In this document: one piece after another, positions 7,626 to 16,112 of the stretch | Numbering within the stretch: the stretch's first letter is position 1 | How the letters are laid out: every line of letters begins with the position of its first letter | NCBI GenBank assembly: GCA_024278755.1 | Contig: JAJRSO010000020.1 | Coordinates: 1 to 64,000 of the forward strand | Length of the DNA stretch: 64,000 nucleotides | Reading direction: 5' to 3' | Origin: Calditrichota bacterium | Lineage (GTDB): Bacteria > Calditrichota > Calditrichia > Calditrichales > Calditrichaceae | Notes under the pieces: model-generated | The model's input: the letters and a program-made list of their open reading frames with translations, nothing else | Database searches by the model: none | Told to the model about the DNA's origin: nothing | Translations under genes and position numbers: made by a program

Positions 7626-9176
7626 TTATTTTCGATGTGCCTTCACCGGAATTTCAACTGTGCAAATGGTGCCGCGGGGATGATTTTTTTTAAAATAAAT
7701 ACGGCCCTGATGCGCGGTAATGATTTCATACGAGATAGAAAGCCCTAAACCAAACCCTTTGTCTTTTGTTGTAAAAAACGGATCAAAAATTTTAGCGTAG
7801 TGCTCCGGGGAAATCCCATCGCCGGAATCAATAATCTGCACAAGTATTGCCGATTCTTTTTTTACATATTCGGTTCTTACCGTAATCGTATTTCCTTCGC
7901 TTCCGGCTTCTACGGCATTCATAATAAGATTAATAAAAACCTGTTCCAGCGCATTTGGATCAGCCGTGACGGAGGGCAGGTTTTCGTCAAGTTCGGTGAT
8001 TAAATTTATTTTTTTTAGCTTGTTGCTGGTCTGAATAAATCGGGTTGTGTGACGCAAAATATCGTTTATTCCGGCGGGGCGCAGGGCTGTGGAAATGGGA
8101 CGTGAAAAATAGAGCAGCCGTTTTACCAGTCCGTCCAGGCGGTTGGTCTCGTTTACGATCATCTGCATTGATTCATCGGAGAGGGAAGCGGGAAGTTCCT
8201 TAACCGGATTATTTTTTAAATCTTTTTGCCACATCTGAATCCGGGTTTTCACAATGGCAAGCGGCGTTTTAACTTCGTGCGCCACGCCGGCCACGAGGCG
8301 TCCCAAAGAGGCCATTTTTGCTTTTTGGTTTAATTCTCTTTCCAGCTTTTCGCGTTTTTTATGTTCGCTGTTTAAGGCCTTTAACATGCGGTTAACGGAT
8401 CGTGCTACATAATCCAGATTACCGGATAGCGGCCGAACAGCGACAGAATTGCCTTGTTGAATGGATTCCAAATCGGCGCTGAGTTGCTGGATTTTCTTTC
8501 GGACTTTCAGCGAACTGAATCCGGCTATCAGAAAACCGATAAAGGCCATAATAAAACCGATGTTAATTACTTCGCGTAATTTTAAATAGGGCAGCTCCCG
8601 TTCGATATGAATACGGGCCCAAACGGCTCCCACAACCTGTCCGTTCGCCCGTATGGGACGGGTGGAAAGCGGAAAAACGGCGGGGTCAAACTGGTGTAGC
8701 CGGGTGATGGATGTATCGGAATGAATGGTTTCCAGAACCTGTTCTTTAATAATGTTATATGAGCGCGGCGGCGGCCCGTATACCGGCTTGGGGGGAGGCG
8801 AAGTAGGATAGGCATAACCGAAAAATTTATCATAAGACGAAAGGAAAAAACCGCCCTCAATGCCCTTTGTACGGCTGAGAAGCATACCGGATATCTTTTT
8901 AAGTTTTTTGTCAATTTCATTGCTTTGATTTGTGCCAAGATTGGCGATATTAAACAAATCTTCTCTTTTAAGGGTGTCCATGGTCTCTTTGGCGGAAAAG
9001 GCCAGTTGCTGCGTAAGCACATCGCATAAAACCATATTGGTTTCCACCACCTGATCCTTCCATTTTTTAAGAGAGATGTAGATAAAAAATGAGAGGCTGC
9101 CGATAAAAAGTGAAAAGATTAGAGCCATGGTAAAGGCCCGTGAATGAATCCTGATAAATTGTAAATAATTACGCAT
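7626..9176 (-). CDS. sensor histidine kinase, partner of the adjacent NtrC-type regulator
   Basis: The 516-residue kinase has TM1 at about 15-35, an extracytoplasmic sensor region at about 36-202, TM2 at about 203-222 and a HAMP-like linker. The HisKA motif GVAHEVKTPLAI places the phosphorylated residue at His300. The ATPase domain shows NLIMNAVEAGS (N box), DSGDGI (G1) and FFTTKDKGFGLGL (F/G2). The sensor region is about 165 residues with a proline-rich loop (SPPPKPVYGPPPR) and resembles Cache-like sensors in its end pattern (NGQVVGAVWARI). The signal is unknown; gene position suggests it relates to the divergent gamma-glutamyl operon. Confidence 0.9.
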   Translation of the reverse strand: MRNYLQFIRIHSRAFTMALIFSLFIGSLSFFIYISLKKWKDQVVETNMVLCDVLTQQLAFSAKETMDTLKREDLFNIANLGTNQSNEIDKKLKKISGMLLSRTKGIEGGFFLSSYDKFFGYAYPTSPPPKPVYGPPPRSYNIIKEQVLETIHSDTSITRLHQFDPAVFPLSTRPIRANGQVVGAVWARIHIERELPYLKLREVINIGFIMAFIGFLIAGFSSLKVRKKIQQLSADLESIQQGNSVAVRPLSGNLDYVARSVNRMLKALNSEHKKREKLERELNQKAKMASLGRLVAGVAHEVKTPLAIVKTRIQMWQKDLKNNPVKELPASLSDESMQMIVNETNRLDGLVKRLLYFSRPISTALRPAGINDILRHTTRFIQTSNKLKKINLITELDENLPSVTADPNALEQVFINLIMNAVEAGSEGNTITVRTEYVKKESAILVQIIDSGDGISPEHYAKIFDPFFTTKDKGFGLGLSISYEIITAHQGRIYFKKNHPRGTICTVEIPVKAHRK

Positions 9177-9357
9177 TTCAAAATCTCTGTTACAACAACG
9201 AAATTCATATCAACAATTAATATGCCAGCTTTCAATGATAATGCTGTGTGTACAAATGGTTTAAAACAAAATTAAACGGGCTGATTTAACTCGATTTTAT
9301 GAGCTAATATAGAACAAAAGCGAGGTGTTTTGCAAAAGTGAATTTTTAATAAAACCT

Positions 9358-9492
9358 AAATTGAGCGATTCTTGAGTTTTCATTGCGAGTGAGCGAAGCG
9401 AACGTGGCGATTTACGGTAAGATTGCCGCTCCCGATGCTTCGGGATCGCAATGATAGCTTGAAAAACGAGCTAAAGGAATTATCGCTCAATT
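9358..9492. repeat. nested inverted-repeat element (REP-like core with outer inverted arms)
   Basis: The inner element begins TCATTGCGA (9380-9388) and ends with its exact complement TCGCAATGA (9446-9454). Inside it carries GAGCGAAGCGAAC and a CCCGATGCTTCGGG hairpin, typical of widespread intergenic REP-like repeats. Outside it is a second inverted pair, AATTGAGCGAT (9359-9369) and ATCGCTCAATT (9482-9492). The nesting suggests the repeat inserted into an older palindrome, or a larger mobile repeat unit. Confidence 0.6.
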
Positions 9493-9642
9493 CAGGTAAA
9501 AAAAGCTTATTTAAAGGGGCGTTTTTTTTGCCATTTAATTTTACTTAAATCGCCCGTTCTTTTGCTTGCCCGAAGTGAAACGTCTTTTTATCGCCGGAGG
9601 TTGTCCGGACGGTAAGCCTGAAATAAAAATATATTTATTATC

Positions 9643-9658
9643 TGGCATACAATTTGAT
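9643..9658 (+). promoter_or_regulatory. putative sigma-54 promoter of the gamma-glutamyl operon
   Basis: TGGCATACAATTTGAT matches the -24 element (TGGCAY) exactly and the -12 element (TTGCW) except for the C. The two elements have the correct spacing. It lies 56 bases upstream of the first gene and is divergent from an NtrC-type activator. Two further sequences with the same variant pattern occur in front of other clusters in this window. Confidence 0.45.
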
Positions 9659-9713
9659 AGTCATAAGCCAATAATTTTAAAAACGATTATTTAATTCTAA
9701 TCGGGAGAAAATA

Positions 9714-11567
9714 TTGGATAGACAAAAATTTTTATCCGGGAAATACGTTCTGTTTCTCATCATGGTCACAGGAAGTTTTTTGTTTACCTCCTGTGACTGG
9801 CTGTTTAACACGGATGGTCGTTCGTCTGTCGGAATCGATTCAAAAGGGGGCTATTACTATTTTGCCGATAATAGCAGTTTTTCAATTTTAATGCTGGATA
9901 AAAACCTGAAGCTTGTAAAAGAATGGTCCACCGAGGGTGTTTTGGATATAGGAACCCGTATACAGGGCATCACTTTTGACGGCACTTATCTTTGGATATC
10001 CGCCGCCAGTACGGTTGACCGGATCATGCAGCTTGATACCGGCGCCGATTCATTAATAGTTTTAAAAACGTTTAATGCGCCGCCCGATAAGCACGGAACC
10101 ATTCGCGGAATTGCCTGGGACGGCAGTTTTTTGTGGGCCGTAAACAGCGGTTCCGTTTCATTTTCCATTGCGCCGGCACTATATAAGCTGGATCCGGCGG
10201 ACGGACAAATTCTAATGGAGTATCCGCTCCCGGATACCGAACCCCGGGCGTTAACCTATGTGGGCTCAAACGGTGATGCTTATGAACGCGGGGCGGATAC
10301 CGGGCTCTATTTTGCCGATGTAAAAGAAGATATGATCTACCGGTTTAATACCGATAAATTTGTTTTTTCACAAGCCTTTCCTGCTCCGGTACCGCCACGA
10401 GGCATCTATTATGTGTATCCGGTAGGGCTCACTTTTAACGGTACGGATTTTTGGGTGGTCAATTCCAGCTCTTATGGCGATCATCTTATTCAACTGAATT
10501 ACAAGGGCGTTGAACGGGAATTACTGGAGTTGCCCTATAAAACACCTGGGCCCATTGTATGGGCATATAAAGATGTGCGTGCGGCTCCTCCGCTTGCGGT
10601 AGAGAGCGTTAACCCAAACTCAGGCACGAAGGGCGCCGCTCAGCAGATATCAATTAAAGGGAAAAATTTTAAACCGGGTTCGGGGCTTCGTGTTTCTTTT
10701 GGAGAAGATATTGTCGTAACGGCTGCCCGTTTTACAGATTTAAATACAATTACGGCGGAAATTACAATTGCTGCAGACGCGAAAACGGGAAAACGTAATG
10801 TTACGGTAACAAATCCGGATGGGCAAAGCGCCACGGGAGATTCTCTTTTTACCGTGTCCGAGTTGGACCCCTCGCAGGGGTATATCTGGTTTACGGATGG
10901 AAATAGCGATATCCTTTATAAAATGAAAATTGCAGATACAACCATTGTTCAGCAATGGAATCTGTTAGCGGTCGCGCCCGGAGGTTCTCCGCAGGGATTG
11001 GCTTTTGACGGCAGCGATATTTGGCTCTGTGCCGCCGGTTCGGACGATAAGATTATGAAAATCGATGTGTCCGCTTCTGTGCTTACATCTTCAAAAAGTT
11101 TTACCGCTCCGCCATCGGCTGCGGGTACCGCAAGAGAAATTACATTTGATGCCAATGGCGCCATGTGGGTGGCAAACAGTACGGAAAACAGTATCTATAA
11201 AGTGGATCAAAATACCGGCGCTATTTTGGAAACCCTTGCTACGCCGGGTTCGGAAGTGCGGGGCATTACATTTGCCGAAGGCCGATTGTACTGCAACGAC
11301 CGTACGTTGGATCAGGTATTTGTTTATGATGCCGGCAACCAAAGCTGGTCAGTCGTTTTTGATATCCCGGTACCGCCAAACGGAACCACTTCAAACCGCT
11401 ATTCAACAGGAATGACCTGGGATGGGGTTAATTTTTGGATTGCCAACAGTACGTATGAATTTGACTATTTATTCCAAATTTCCCCCGAAGGCAGTGTTAT
11501 ACGGACATATGAGTTTCCTAATCGCGGCCCGGCACAGGTTTCGGCGCTCATGTTCACTCAAAATTAA
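9714..11567 (+). CDS. beta-propeller lipoprotein with central IPT/TIG domain
   Basis: The 617-residue protein starts with TTG, preceded by GGGAG, and has a lipoprotein signal ending LFTSC (about Cys27). Two blocks of propeller-type repeats carry recurring DGTYLW, DGSFLW and DGSDIWL strands, residues about 40-290 and 390-610. They flank an IPT/TIG immunoglobulin-like domain (about 296-382; SVNPNSGTKGAAQQISIKGKNF). It is probably anchored in the outer membrane or periplasm and binds a ligand or partner protein. The same WDG-type repeats occur in the propeller-transglutaminase protein at 40725. First gene of the operon; no catalytic motif seen. Confidence 0.7.
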   Translation: MDRQKFLSGKYVLFLIMVTGSFLFTSCDWLFNTDGRSSVGIDSKGGYYYFADNSSFSILMLDKNLKLVKEWSTEGVLDIGTRIQGITFDGTYLWISAASTVDRIMQLDTGADSLIVLKTFNAPPDKHGTIRGIAWDGSFLWAVNSGSVSFSIAPALYKLDPADGQILMEYPLPDTEPRALTYVGSNGDAYERGADTGLYFADVKEDMIYRFNTDKFVFSQAFPAPVPPRGIYYVYPVGLTFNGTDFWVVNSSSYGDHLIQLNYKGVERELLELPYKTPGPIVWAYKDVRAAPPLAVESVNPNSGTKGAAQQISIKGKNFKPGSGLRVSFGEDIVVTAARFTDLNTITAEITIAADAKTGKRNVTVTNPDGQSATGDSLFTVSELDPSQGYIWFTDGNSDILYKMKIADTTIVQQWNLLAVAPGGSPQGLAFDGSDIWLCAAGSDDKIMKIDVSASVLTSSKSFTAPPSAAGTAREITFDANGAMWVANSTENSIYKVDQNTGAILETLATPGSEVRGITFAEGRLYCNDRTLDQVFVYDAGNQSWSVVFDIPVPPNGTTSNRYSTGMTWDGVNFWIANSTYEFDYLFQISPEGSVIRTYEFPNRGPAQVSALMFTQN

Positions 11568-11576
11568 GGTATAAAA

Positions 11577-12866
11577 ATGGTGTGTGTGTCTAAAATAAAA
11601 TGGATGAGCATTTTTCTTTTGCTTACGGTGTTTCTCATTCCCAGGTCTGTAAAAAGTCAAATTAATTTTGGCGGTGATTTCAGAATGCGCTGGTACAAAG
11701 ATCAGTTTCGTGAAGCGTTGGATAACCGGAGTACCGAAAATTATATGCGTTATCTGGCTCGTGTTCATAGCAAAATTCAGGTAAATCCGCAGGTAAATGT
11801 GTATATCGAGTTACTCTCATTTACCGAAAACAATCCTATTTCTCCGGTGCGAAATATCGCCGGTACCGGTAAAATGACCTTTGGGATCAGCCATTTGTTT
11901 TCCGAATTCATTCAGCCCGATTTTCTGTTTTTTGATGTGCTGCGTCTGCGGGTGGGGCGGCAGCAGTTTCCGATAGGAAAGGGGTTGTCGCTTGGCGAGT
12001 CCTACTATTTTGTGGATAAATTTGACGGCGCGCGTATTGATCTGGCGTTTAAGGAATTTAACCTTTCACTCTTTGGCGCCATAACCGGGCAAAATGTCAG
12101 CGATAACGGTCTGTATCCGGATCCCGGAAGCGACCAGATTTATGTTGCCCGTCTGTCCCGTCCTGTTCTGGAACAGAATGTTATGGTTTATGCCATATAC
12201 CATAACCTGCGGGGCGTTTTTAATGACAGTTATATTGTGGGAGGCGGATTAAACGGAGATTTTTTCGCCGGCCGGCTCGAATATTTTGGTGAAGGCGCCT
12301 ACCAAACATTTAATACGGCGCCCGGTCTTCCGGAAAAAGGAGGGTTGGGCTTAATGGGCGGTGTCAGCTATCGTACGGCGCTGGGTCCCATGCGCAGTGT
12401 TAAAATCGAAACTCGGTACGCCGCTTATCAGGGCGACGACGCCAAAACCGAAAAAATTGAACAATTTAGTCCGCTATATCCCAGTTTCTTTTGGGGCAGC
12501 CGGCGCGGTTATGTAAACGGTGAAATCGGTGGTGATTTCCCATTTAACGGAAGACATCCCGAGGGCAGCGGCATCTGGTTTTCGCGCATCTATTTTATTC
12601 CCAAATGGCTGCCGACGGTACGACTGCAATTTGAATTTATCAATGTGAATGAGTTTGTTAATAACGATAATTATAATTCGATGGACAATGAATTTGCCGT
12701 AAAACTATATTACAAATTGTCGTCACAAACGCAGTTGCAGTTTCGTTACGCGTTGGATATTCCGGACGACGAGGATAAAGACCTTAATGACAGCGGTTTG
12801 ATCTCGTGGTCTGAAGACAGGGTCCGGATGCAGCGTTTTATGATGGAATACCGGGTAAAATTTTAA
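11577..12866 (+). CDS. outer-membrane beta-barrel (porin/alginate-export-like)
   Basis: The 429-residue protein has an N-terminal signal (cleavage after about VKSQ) followed by alternating amphipathic strands. It begins NFGGDFRMRWYKDQF and ends RFMMEYRVKF with a terminal aromatic residue, as outer-membrane barrels do. The phrase VGRQQFPIGKG is reminiscent of the alginate-export/porin-like family. It would be a substrate channel serving the permease encoded next. It lies 9 bases after the lipoprotein gene, so the two are co-transcribed and may form a complex. Confidence 0.7.
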   Translation: MVCVSKIKWMSIFLLLTVFLIPRSVKSQINFGGDFRMRWYKDQFREALDNRSTENYMRYLARVHSKIQVNPQVNVYIELLSFTENNPISPVRNIAGTGKMTFGISHLFSEFIQPDFLFFDVLRLRVGRQQFPIGKGLSLGESYYFVDKFDGARIDLAFKEFNLSLFGAITGQNVSDNGLYPDPGSDQIYVARLSRPVLEQNVMVYAIYHNLRGVFNDSYIVGGGLNGDFFAGRLEYFGEGAYQTFNTAPGLPEKGGLGLMGGVSYRTALGPMRSVKIETRYAAYQGDDAKTEKIEQFSPLYPSFFWGSRRGYVNGEIGGDFPFNGRHPEGSGIWFSRIYFIPKWLPTVRLQFEFINVNEFVNNDNYNSMDNEFAVKLYYKLSSQTQLQFRYALDIPDDEDKDLNDSGLISWSEDRVRMQRFMMEYRVKF

Positions 12867-12899
12867 GCTTTCTGCGAAACAAAAGGACAAAAGAATTAT

Positions 12900-14165
12900 A
12901 TGAATCGGGAATTGATTATCTTGTTGGGAATGCTGGCAACCTTTGCTGTGAGTATTTTTAAACTAAAGGTGCCCGCAGGTATTTCCTTGATGCTGGCCGC
13001 TGTCGTCGGCGCGCTGATTGGCGGCGAGGGATTGCCTTTGCGCCATCTGGTAGAAGGTGGTTTTGGCTTTTTGGAAGCAATCCTTATCATTGCAACCGCT
13101 ATGATATTTATGAAAGTAATGGAAGCAACGGGAGCTCTGGCCAGCATCAACGCGGGCATTCTGAAAACGTTTTACCGCTGGCCTACTTTGCTTCTTATGG
13201 TCATTGTTGTCTTTGTAATGTTTCCGGGTATGCTTACAGGCCTTTCATCCACTTGCATTCTGACAACCGGAGCTCTTGTGGCGCCGGTGCTTTTAGCCAT
13301 GGGGATGCCCAAATTAGCGGTAGGCTCATTCATTGCTATGGCCGCCATATTTGGAGAAGTAGCGCCGCCCATCAGTATTCCGGTTATGATAATCGGCGGC
13401 GGCGTGGATATGCCGTATATCGGTTTTGCCAAACCGCTGTTTCTCGTCTCTTTTCCGGCGGCAATTTTTACAGCCGTTTTTTATCGCTACCGTTATATAA
13501 AATCGTTCGACATTGAACAGGTCTTATCCCGTTTAGACACAACGGTGTATCATAAATTCGGAATTAAACTCTTCCTTCCGCTGGTGTTTGTTGTAATTTA
13601 TCTTGTGGGTGAAATCTCGTTTCACGATTATTTTCCGCACCTCGGGGTCCCGCTTATTTTTATGATTGGCGCCCTGCTCGGTATTTTTAGCGGTGAAAAA
13701 TTTAATTTTCTGAACGTATCGCGTCAGGCGCTACGCAATGCCATGCCGGTAATGGCTATTCTGGTGGGCGTGGGTATGTTTCTGCAAATACTAACCCTGA
13801 CCGGTGTGCGTGGCTATTTGGCTGTAAAAGCCCTGTATTTGCCCAATGAAATAAAATACCTTGCGGCGCTGCTTATGCCGTTTATGGGCTCTGCCTACGC
13901 GTCTGCTTCAGTAATCGGTGTGCCGTTGGTTTATGTATTCCTCGGTAAAAACGTACTTATTGTTACGGCTGTTCTCGTTGTCATGGCTTCGTTGGGCGAC
14001 CTGATGCCGCCGCCGTCACTGCTTTGCGCGTATGCAGCGCAAATAGTAAAAGAAAAAAATCATTTTAAAATTTTACGAAAAAGCGCTGTTCCCATCGCCG
14101 TTACCATGCTGTTCGGGTTATTAATTCTTGTCTTCTCAGAAGAAATAGCGGCTGTGATATTTTAG
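12900..14165 (+). CDS. TRAP-type large permease subunit-like protein (DctM family)
   Basis: A 421-residue polytopic membrane protein with DctM-type segments: MFPGMLTGLSSTCILTTGALVAP, GEVAPPISIPVMIIGGG and GSAYASASVIGVPLVYVFLGKN. DctM proteins are the transport subunit of TRAP dicarboxylate uptake systems and normally work with a small DctQ subunit and a periplasmic binding protein. No DctP-type binding protein is nearby; the next gene encodes a 48-residue membrane protein that might replace DctQ. In this locus a glutamate or glutamyl compound is a reasonable substrate guess, and direction could be import or export. Confidence 0.75.
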   Translation: MNRELIILLGMLATFAVSIFKLKVPAGISLMLAAVVGALIGGEGLPLRHLVEGGFGFLEAILIIATAMIFMKVMEATGALASINAGILKTFYRWPTLLLMVIVVFVMFPGMLTGLSSTCILTTGALVAPVLLAMGMPKLAVGSFIAMAAIFGEVAPPISIPVMIIGGGVDMPYIGFAKPLFLVSFPAAIFTAVFYRYRYIKSFDIEQVLSRLDTTVYHKFGIKLFLPLVFVVIYLVGEISFHDYFPHLGVPLIFMIGALLGIFSGEKFNFLNVSRQALRNAMPVMAILVGVGMFLQILTLTGVRGYLAVKALYLPNEIKYLAALLMPFMGSAYASASVIGVPLVYVFLGKNVLIVTAVLVVMASLGDLMPPPSLLCAYAAQIVKEKNHFKILRKSAVPIAVTMLFGLLILVFSEEIAAVIF

Positions 14166-14176
14166 AGGAAAAAGAT

Positions 14177-14323
14177 ATGATGTACTGGATTTATATTTTG
14201 ATTATTTCGTTTCTTACCTTGGTCTTGTTTATTGAATTTTTTAAAGAAGAGAAATGGATAAACCAGGTTGCCCTTGCCATGGTTCTTATTACGTTTGTAT
14301 TGCGTATCCTGCAAATAAAGTGA
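14177..14323 (+). CDS. small membrane protein (48 residues)
   Basis: ATG 14177 follows GAGGAAAAAG at a good distance, and the frame ends at TGA 14321-14323. The protein has two hydrophobic stretches, YWIYILIISFLTLVLFIEFF (about 3-22) and VALAMVLITFVLRIL (about 31-45), separated by a charged turn KEEKWIN, so it may form a helical hairpin. It sits 11 bases after the DctM-like gene and 7 bases before the AspA/AstE-type gene, well inside the operon. It may stabilise the permease, but it is much shorter than a normal DctQ. No family is recognised. Confidence 0.6.
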   Translation: MMYWIYILIISFLTLVLFIEFFKEEKWINQVALAMVLITFVLRILQIK

Positions 14324-14330
14324 GCGTTTG

Positions 14331-15449
14331 ATGAATAAAAAAAATATTGTTACCTATTCCATTTTGTGTGTGGCACTGTTTATTGGCGGTATGGCTGCCC
14401 ATGATTTTTTGCAAATGCACGAAGAAGATGTTTTTAAACCCTCGGCCACGTTAACTAAAACAGGCCGTTTAGGCGATTACTGGCAGGGCCTTAAAGGCAC
14501 CTCCAACGACAGTAAAATTTTTTATTTCGATAGCGGAAAACCCGGCGCCACCGTTTTGTTATTAGGCGGTACGCATCCCAATGAACCCGCCGGATTTATT
14601 ACCGCAACGGTCATTTTGGAAAATGTCCGGATTACAAAAGGGAAAGCGATTATTCTTCCCCAGGCCTGTGAGAGCGGTTTTACCTGTACCGATCCGTTTG
14701 AGGGAAACCCGCGCTATTTTCATATAAAAACCAAAAGCGGAAATCGGAAATTCCGTTTCGGCTCCCGTGTGGCCAATCCGCTTGATCAGTGGCCGGACCC
14801 GCTGGTATATACGCATTATCCTTCGGGAAGTAAATATTCCGGATTTGAATCGCGAAATTTAAACCGCTCGTACCCGGGCCGTCCCGACGGTTCGTTTATT
14901 GAGCAAACCGCTTACGCCATCATGCAATTAATCAAAACCGGAAAGGTGGATGTGGCCTTCGATCTGCATGAAGCTGCCCCGGAAATTCCGATTATCAATG
15001 CCATCGTTTACCACGAGAAGGGCGAAATGATCGCACTAAATGCTGTCCTTAGTCTGGAAATGGAAGAACTGCGGTATAAACCGGAGCTATCGCCCAAAAA
15101 CTTTCGCGGCTTAAGTCATCGGGAATGGGGTGACAATACGGACGTAATTCCCTTTTTAATGGAGACCAGTAATCCTATTCAGGGCCGGTTGCGCGGAAAA
15201 ACCGATGAAGAATTAATCCTTAAAGGCATTAGCCCGAGATATAAAGAAGCGTTGGAATCGGGTGCGCTGAATATTGAATACTTGCCTTCGGGCGAACCGC
15301 TCAAACGCAGGGTCGGCCGTCATCTGGCGGGTTTTAAAGCAATATTGGAAGCCTATAACGAAGAATACCCCGAGAAACAGGCTTTGCTGGAAAATTTGCC
15401 GGATTATTCCGACCTTATGGAAAAAGGAGTTGGAGCATTTTTAAATTAA
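14331..15449 (+). CDS. zinc carboxypeptidase-like enzyme of the AspA/AstE (M14-related) family
   Basis: This 372-residue protein has an N-terminal membrane anchor or signal (about 5-24) and the zinc site of succinylglutamate desuccinylase/aspartoacylase-type enzymes: GGTHPNEPAG (His82, Glu85) and FDLHE (His213). A possible catalytic Glu lies in FLMETSNP. Known members cleave N-acyl groups from aspartate or glutamate derivatives, so hydrolysis of an amide on a glutamate-containing compound fits the locus. Exported location is inferred from the N-terminus. A TTG codon lies one position upstream, but ATG 14331 is preferred. Confidence 0.75.
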   Translation: MNKKNIVTYSILCVALFIGGMAAHDFLQMHEEDVFKPSATLTKTGRLGDYWQGLKGTSNDSKIFYFDSGKPGATVLLLGGTHPNEPAGFITATVILENVRITKGKAIILPQACESGFTCTDPFEGNPRYFHIKTKSGNRKFRFGSRVANPLDQWPDPLVYTHYPSGSKYSGFESRNLNRSYPGRPDGSFIEQTAYAIMQLIKTGKVDVAFDLHEAAPEIPIINAIVYHEKGEMIALNAVLSLEMEELRYKPELSPKNFRGLSHREWGDNTDVIPFLMETSNPIQGRLRGKTDEELILKGISPRYKEALESGALNIEYLPSGEPLKRRVGRHLAGFKAILEAYNEEYPEKQALLENLPDYSDLMEKGVGAFLN

Positions 15450-15479
15450 CCTGAAATTATTCAAATAGAGAAGGGACAA

Positions 15480-16052
15480 ATGATGAGAATGTCAAAAGTC
15501 ACACTATTAACCGTATTTGTTTTAATGCTTTTTATATCTCTGCTGTCGGCGCAAAAGGCTTCTGCAGATAAAACGCAAAAATTTGAGCAACCCGTTTTAA
15601 TTTCGTCCGCAGGACAAAGTGCCGATGTGAAGCTGGTGGGTATGCTGGCCAAAAAACGAAAGCTAAACGCAACGGTTACACCTATGGCCAAAGCGGCCGA
15701 TTTAAAAGGGGTTAAAACACTGGTTATCGTACCTGGTTTTAGTTCTAAAGGGCTTGGAGCGGCCGGTGTAAGCCAAAAAGATGAACTGAACCGTGTCAAA
15801 AGTCTGGTGAGCGAAGCGCAAAAATTAAACATTCCCATCGTACTGGTTCATATCGGTGGTAATGCCCGCCGGAAAGGGAATTCGGATACATTTAATAAAT
15901 TGGTTGGCGAAGCGTCCAAACAGATGATTGTTGTGGCGCAGGGCGACGAAGATAAGTTTTTTACGAATATTGCCGACGCAAAAAAGATTCCTATTGTAAT
16001 CGTACCTAAAATTGTAAAAGCGGCAAAACCACTGGGGAATCTGTTTAAATAA
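15480..16052 (+). CDS. small exported protein of unknown function (possibly DUF6305-like)
   Basis: The 190-residue protein has a signal peptide (about 1-25, ending LLSAQ). A globular part follows with PVLISSAGQSADVKLVGMLAKK, a VIVPGFSSKGLGAAG strand-turn and a conserved-looking VLVHIGGNARRKGN segment. From memory it resembles the uncharacterised DUF6305-type family, but I cannot confirm that. The alternating strand-helix pattern suggests a Rossmann-like alpha/beta fold. It lies between an AspA/AstE-type enzyme and gamma-glutamyltransferase, so it may bind the polymer or its fragments in the periplasm. No catalytic residues can be named. Confidence 0.6.
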   Translation: MMRMSKVTLLTVFVLMLFISLLSAQKASADKTQKFEQPVLISSAGQSADVKLVGMLAKKRKLNATVTPMAKAADLKGVKTLVIVPGFSSKGLGAAGVSQKDELNRVKSLVSEAQKLNIPIVLVHIGGNARRKGNSDTFNKLVGEASKQMIVVAQGDEDKFFTNIADAKKIPIVIVPKIVKAAKPLGNLFK

Positions 16053-16112
16053 ATGACGCCACTATGAATTAAAGTTCTTAAGTTCTCAGGATATGAGCAA
16101 TTTGGAGGCCTG

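Larger units (their letters stand above)
9177..9713. other. divergent intergenic region between the kinase/regulator pair and the gamma-glutamyl operon
   Basis: About 540 bases with no convincing gene. It holds the nested inverted-repeat element at 9358-9492, a sigma-54-like promoter at 9643-9658 and a short pair CCGGA/TCCGG near 9593-9611 of doubtful meaning. The region from 9177 to 9357 is A+T-rich and should carry the kinase promoter on the minus strand. Confidence 0.6.

Noticed and set aside
12900-14165. Complete TRAP transporter
   Set aside because: Only the large subunit is present; no DctP-type binding protein or normal DctQ is encoded nearby.
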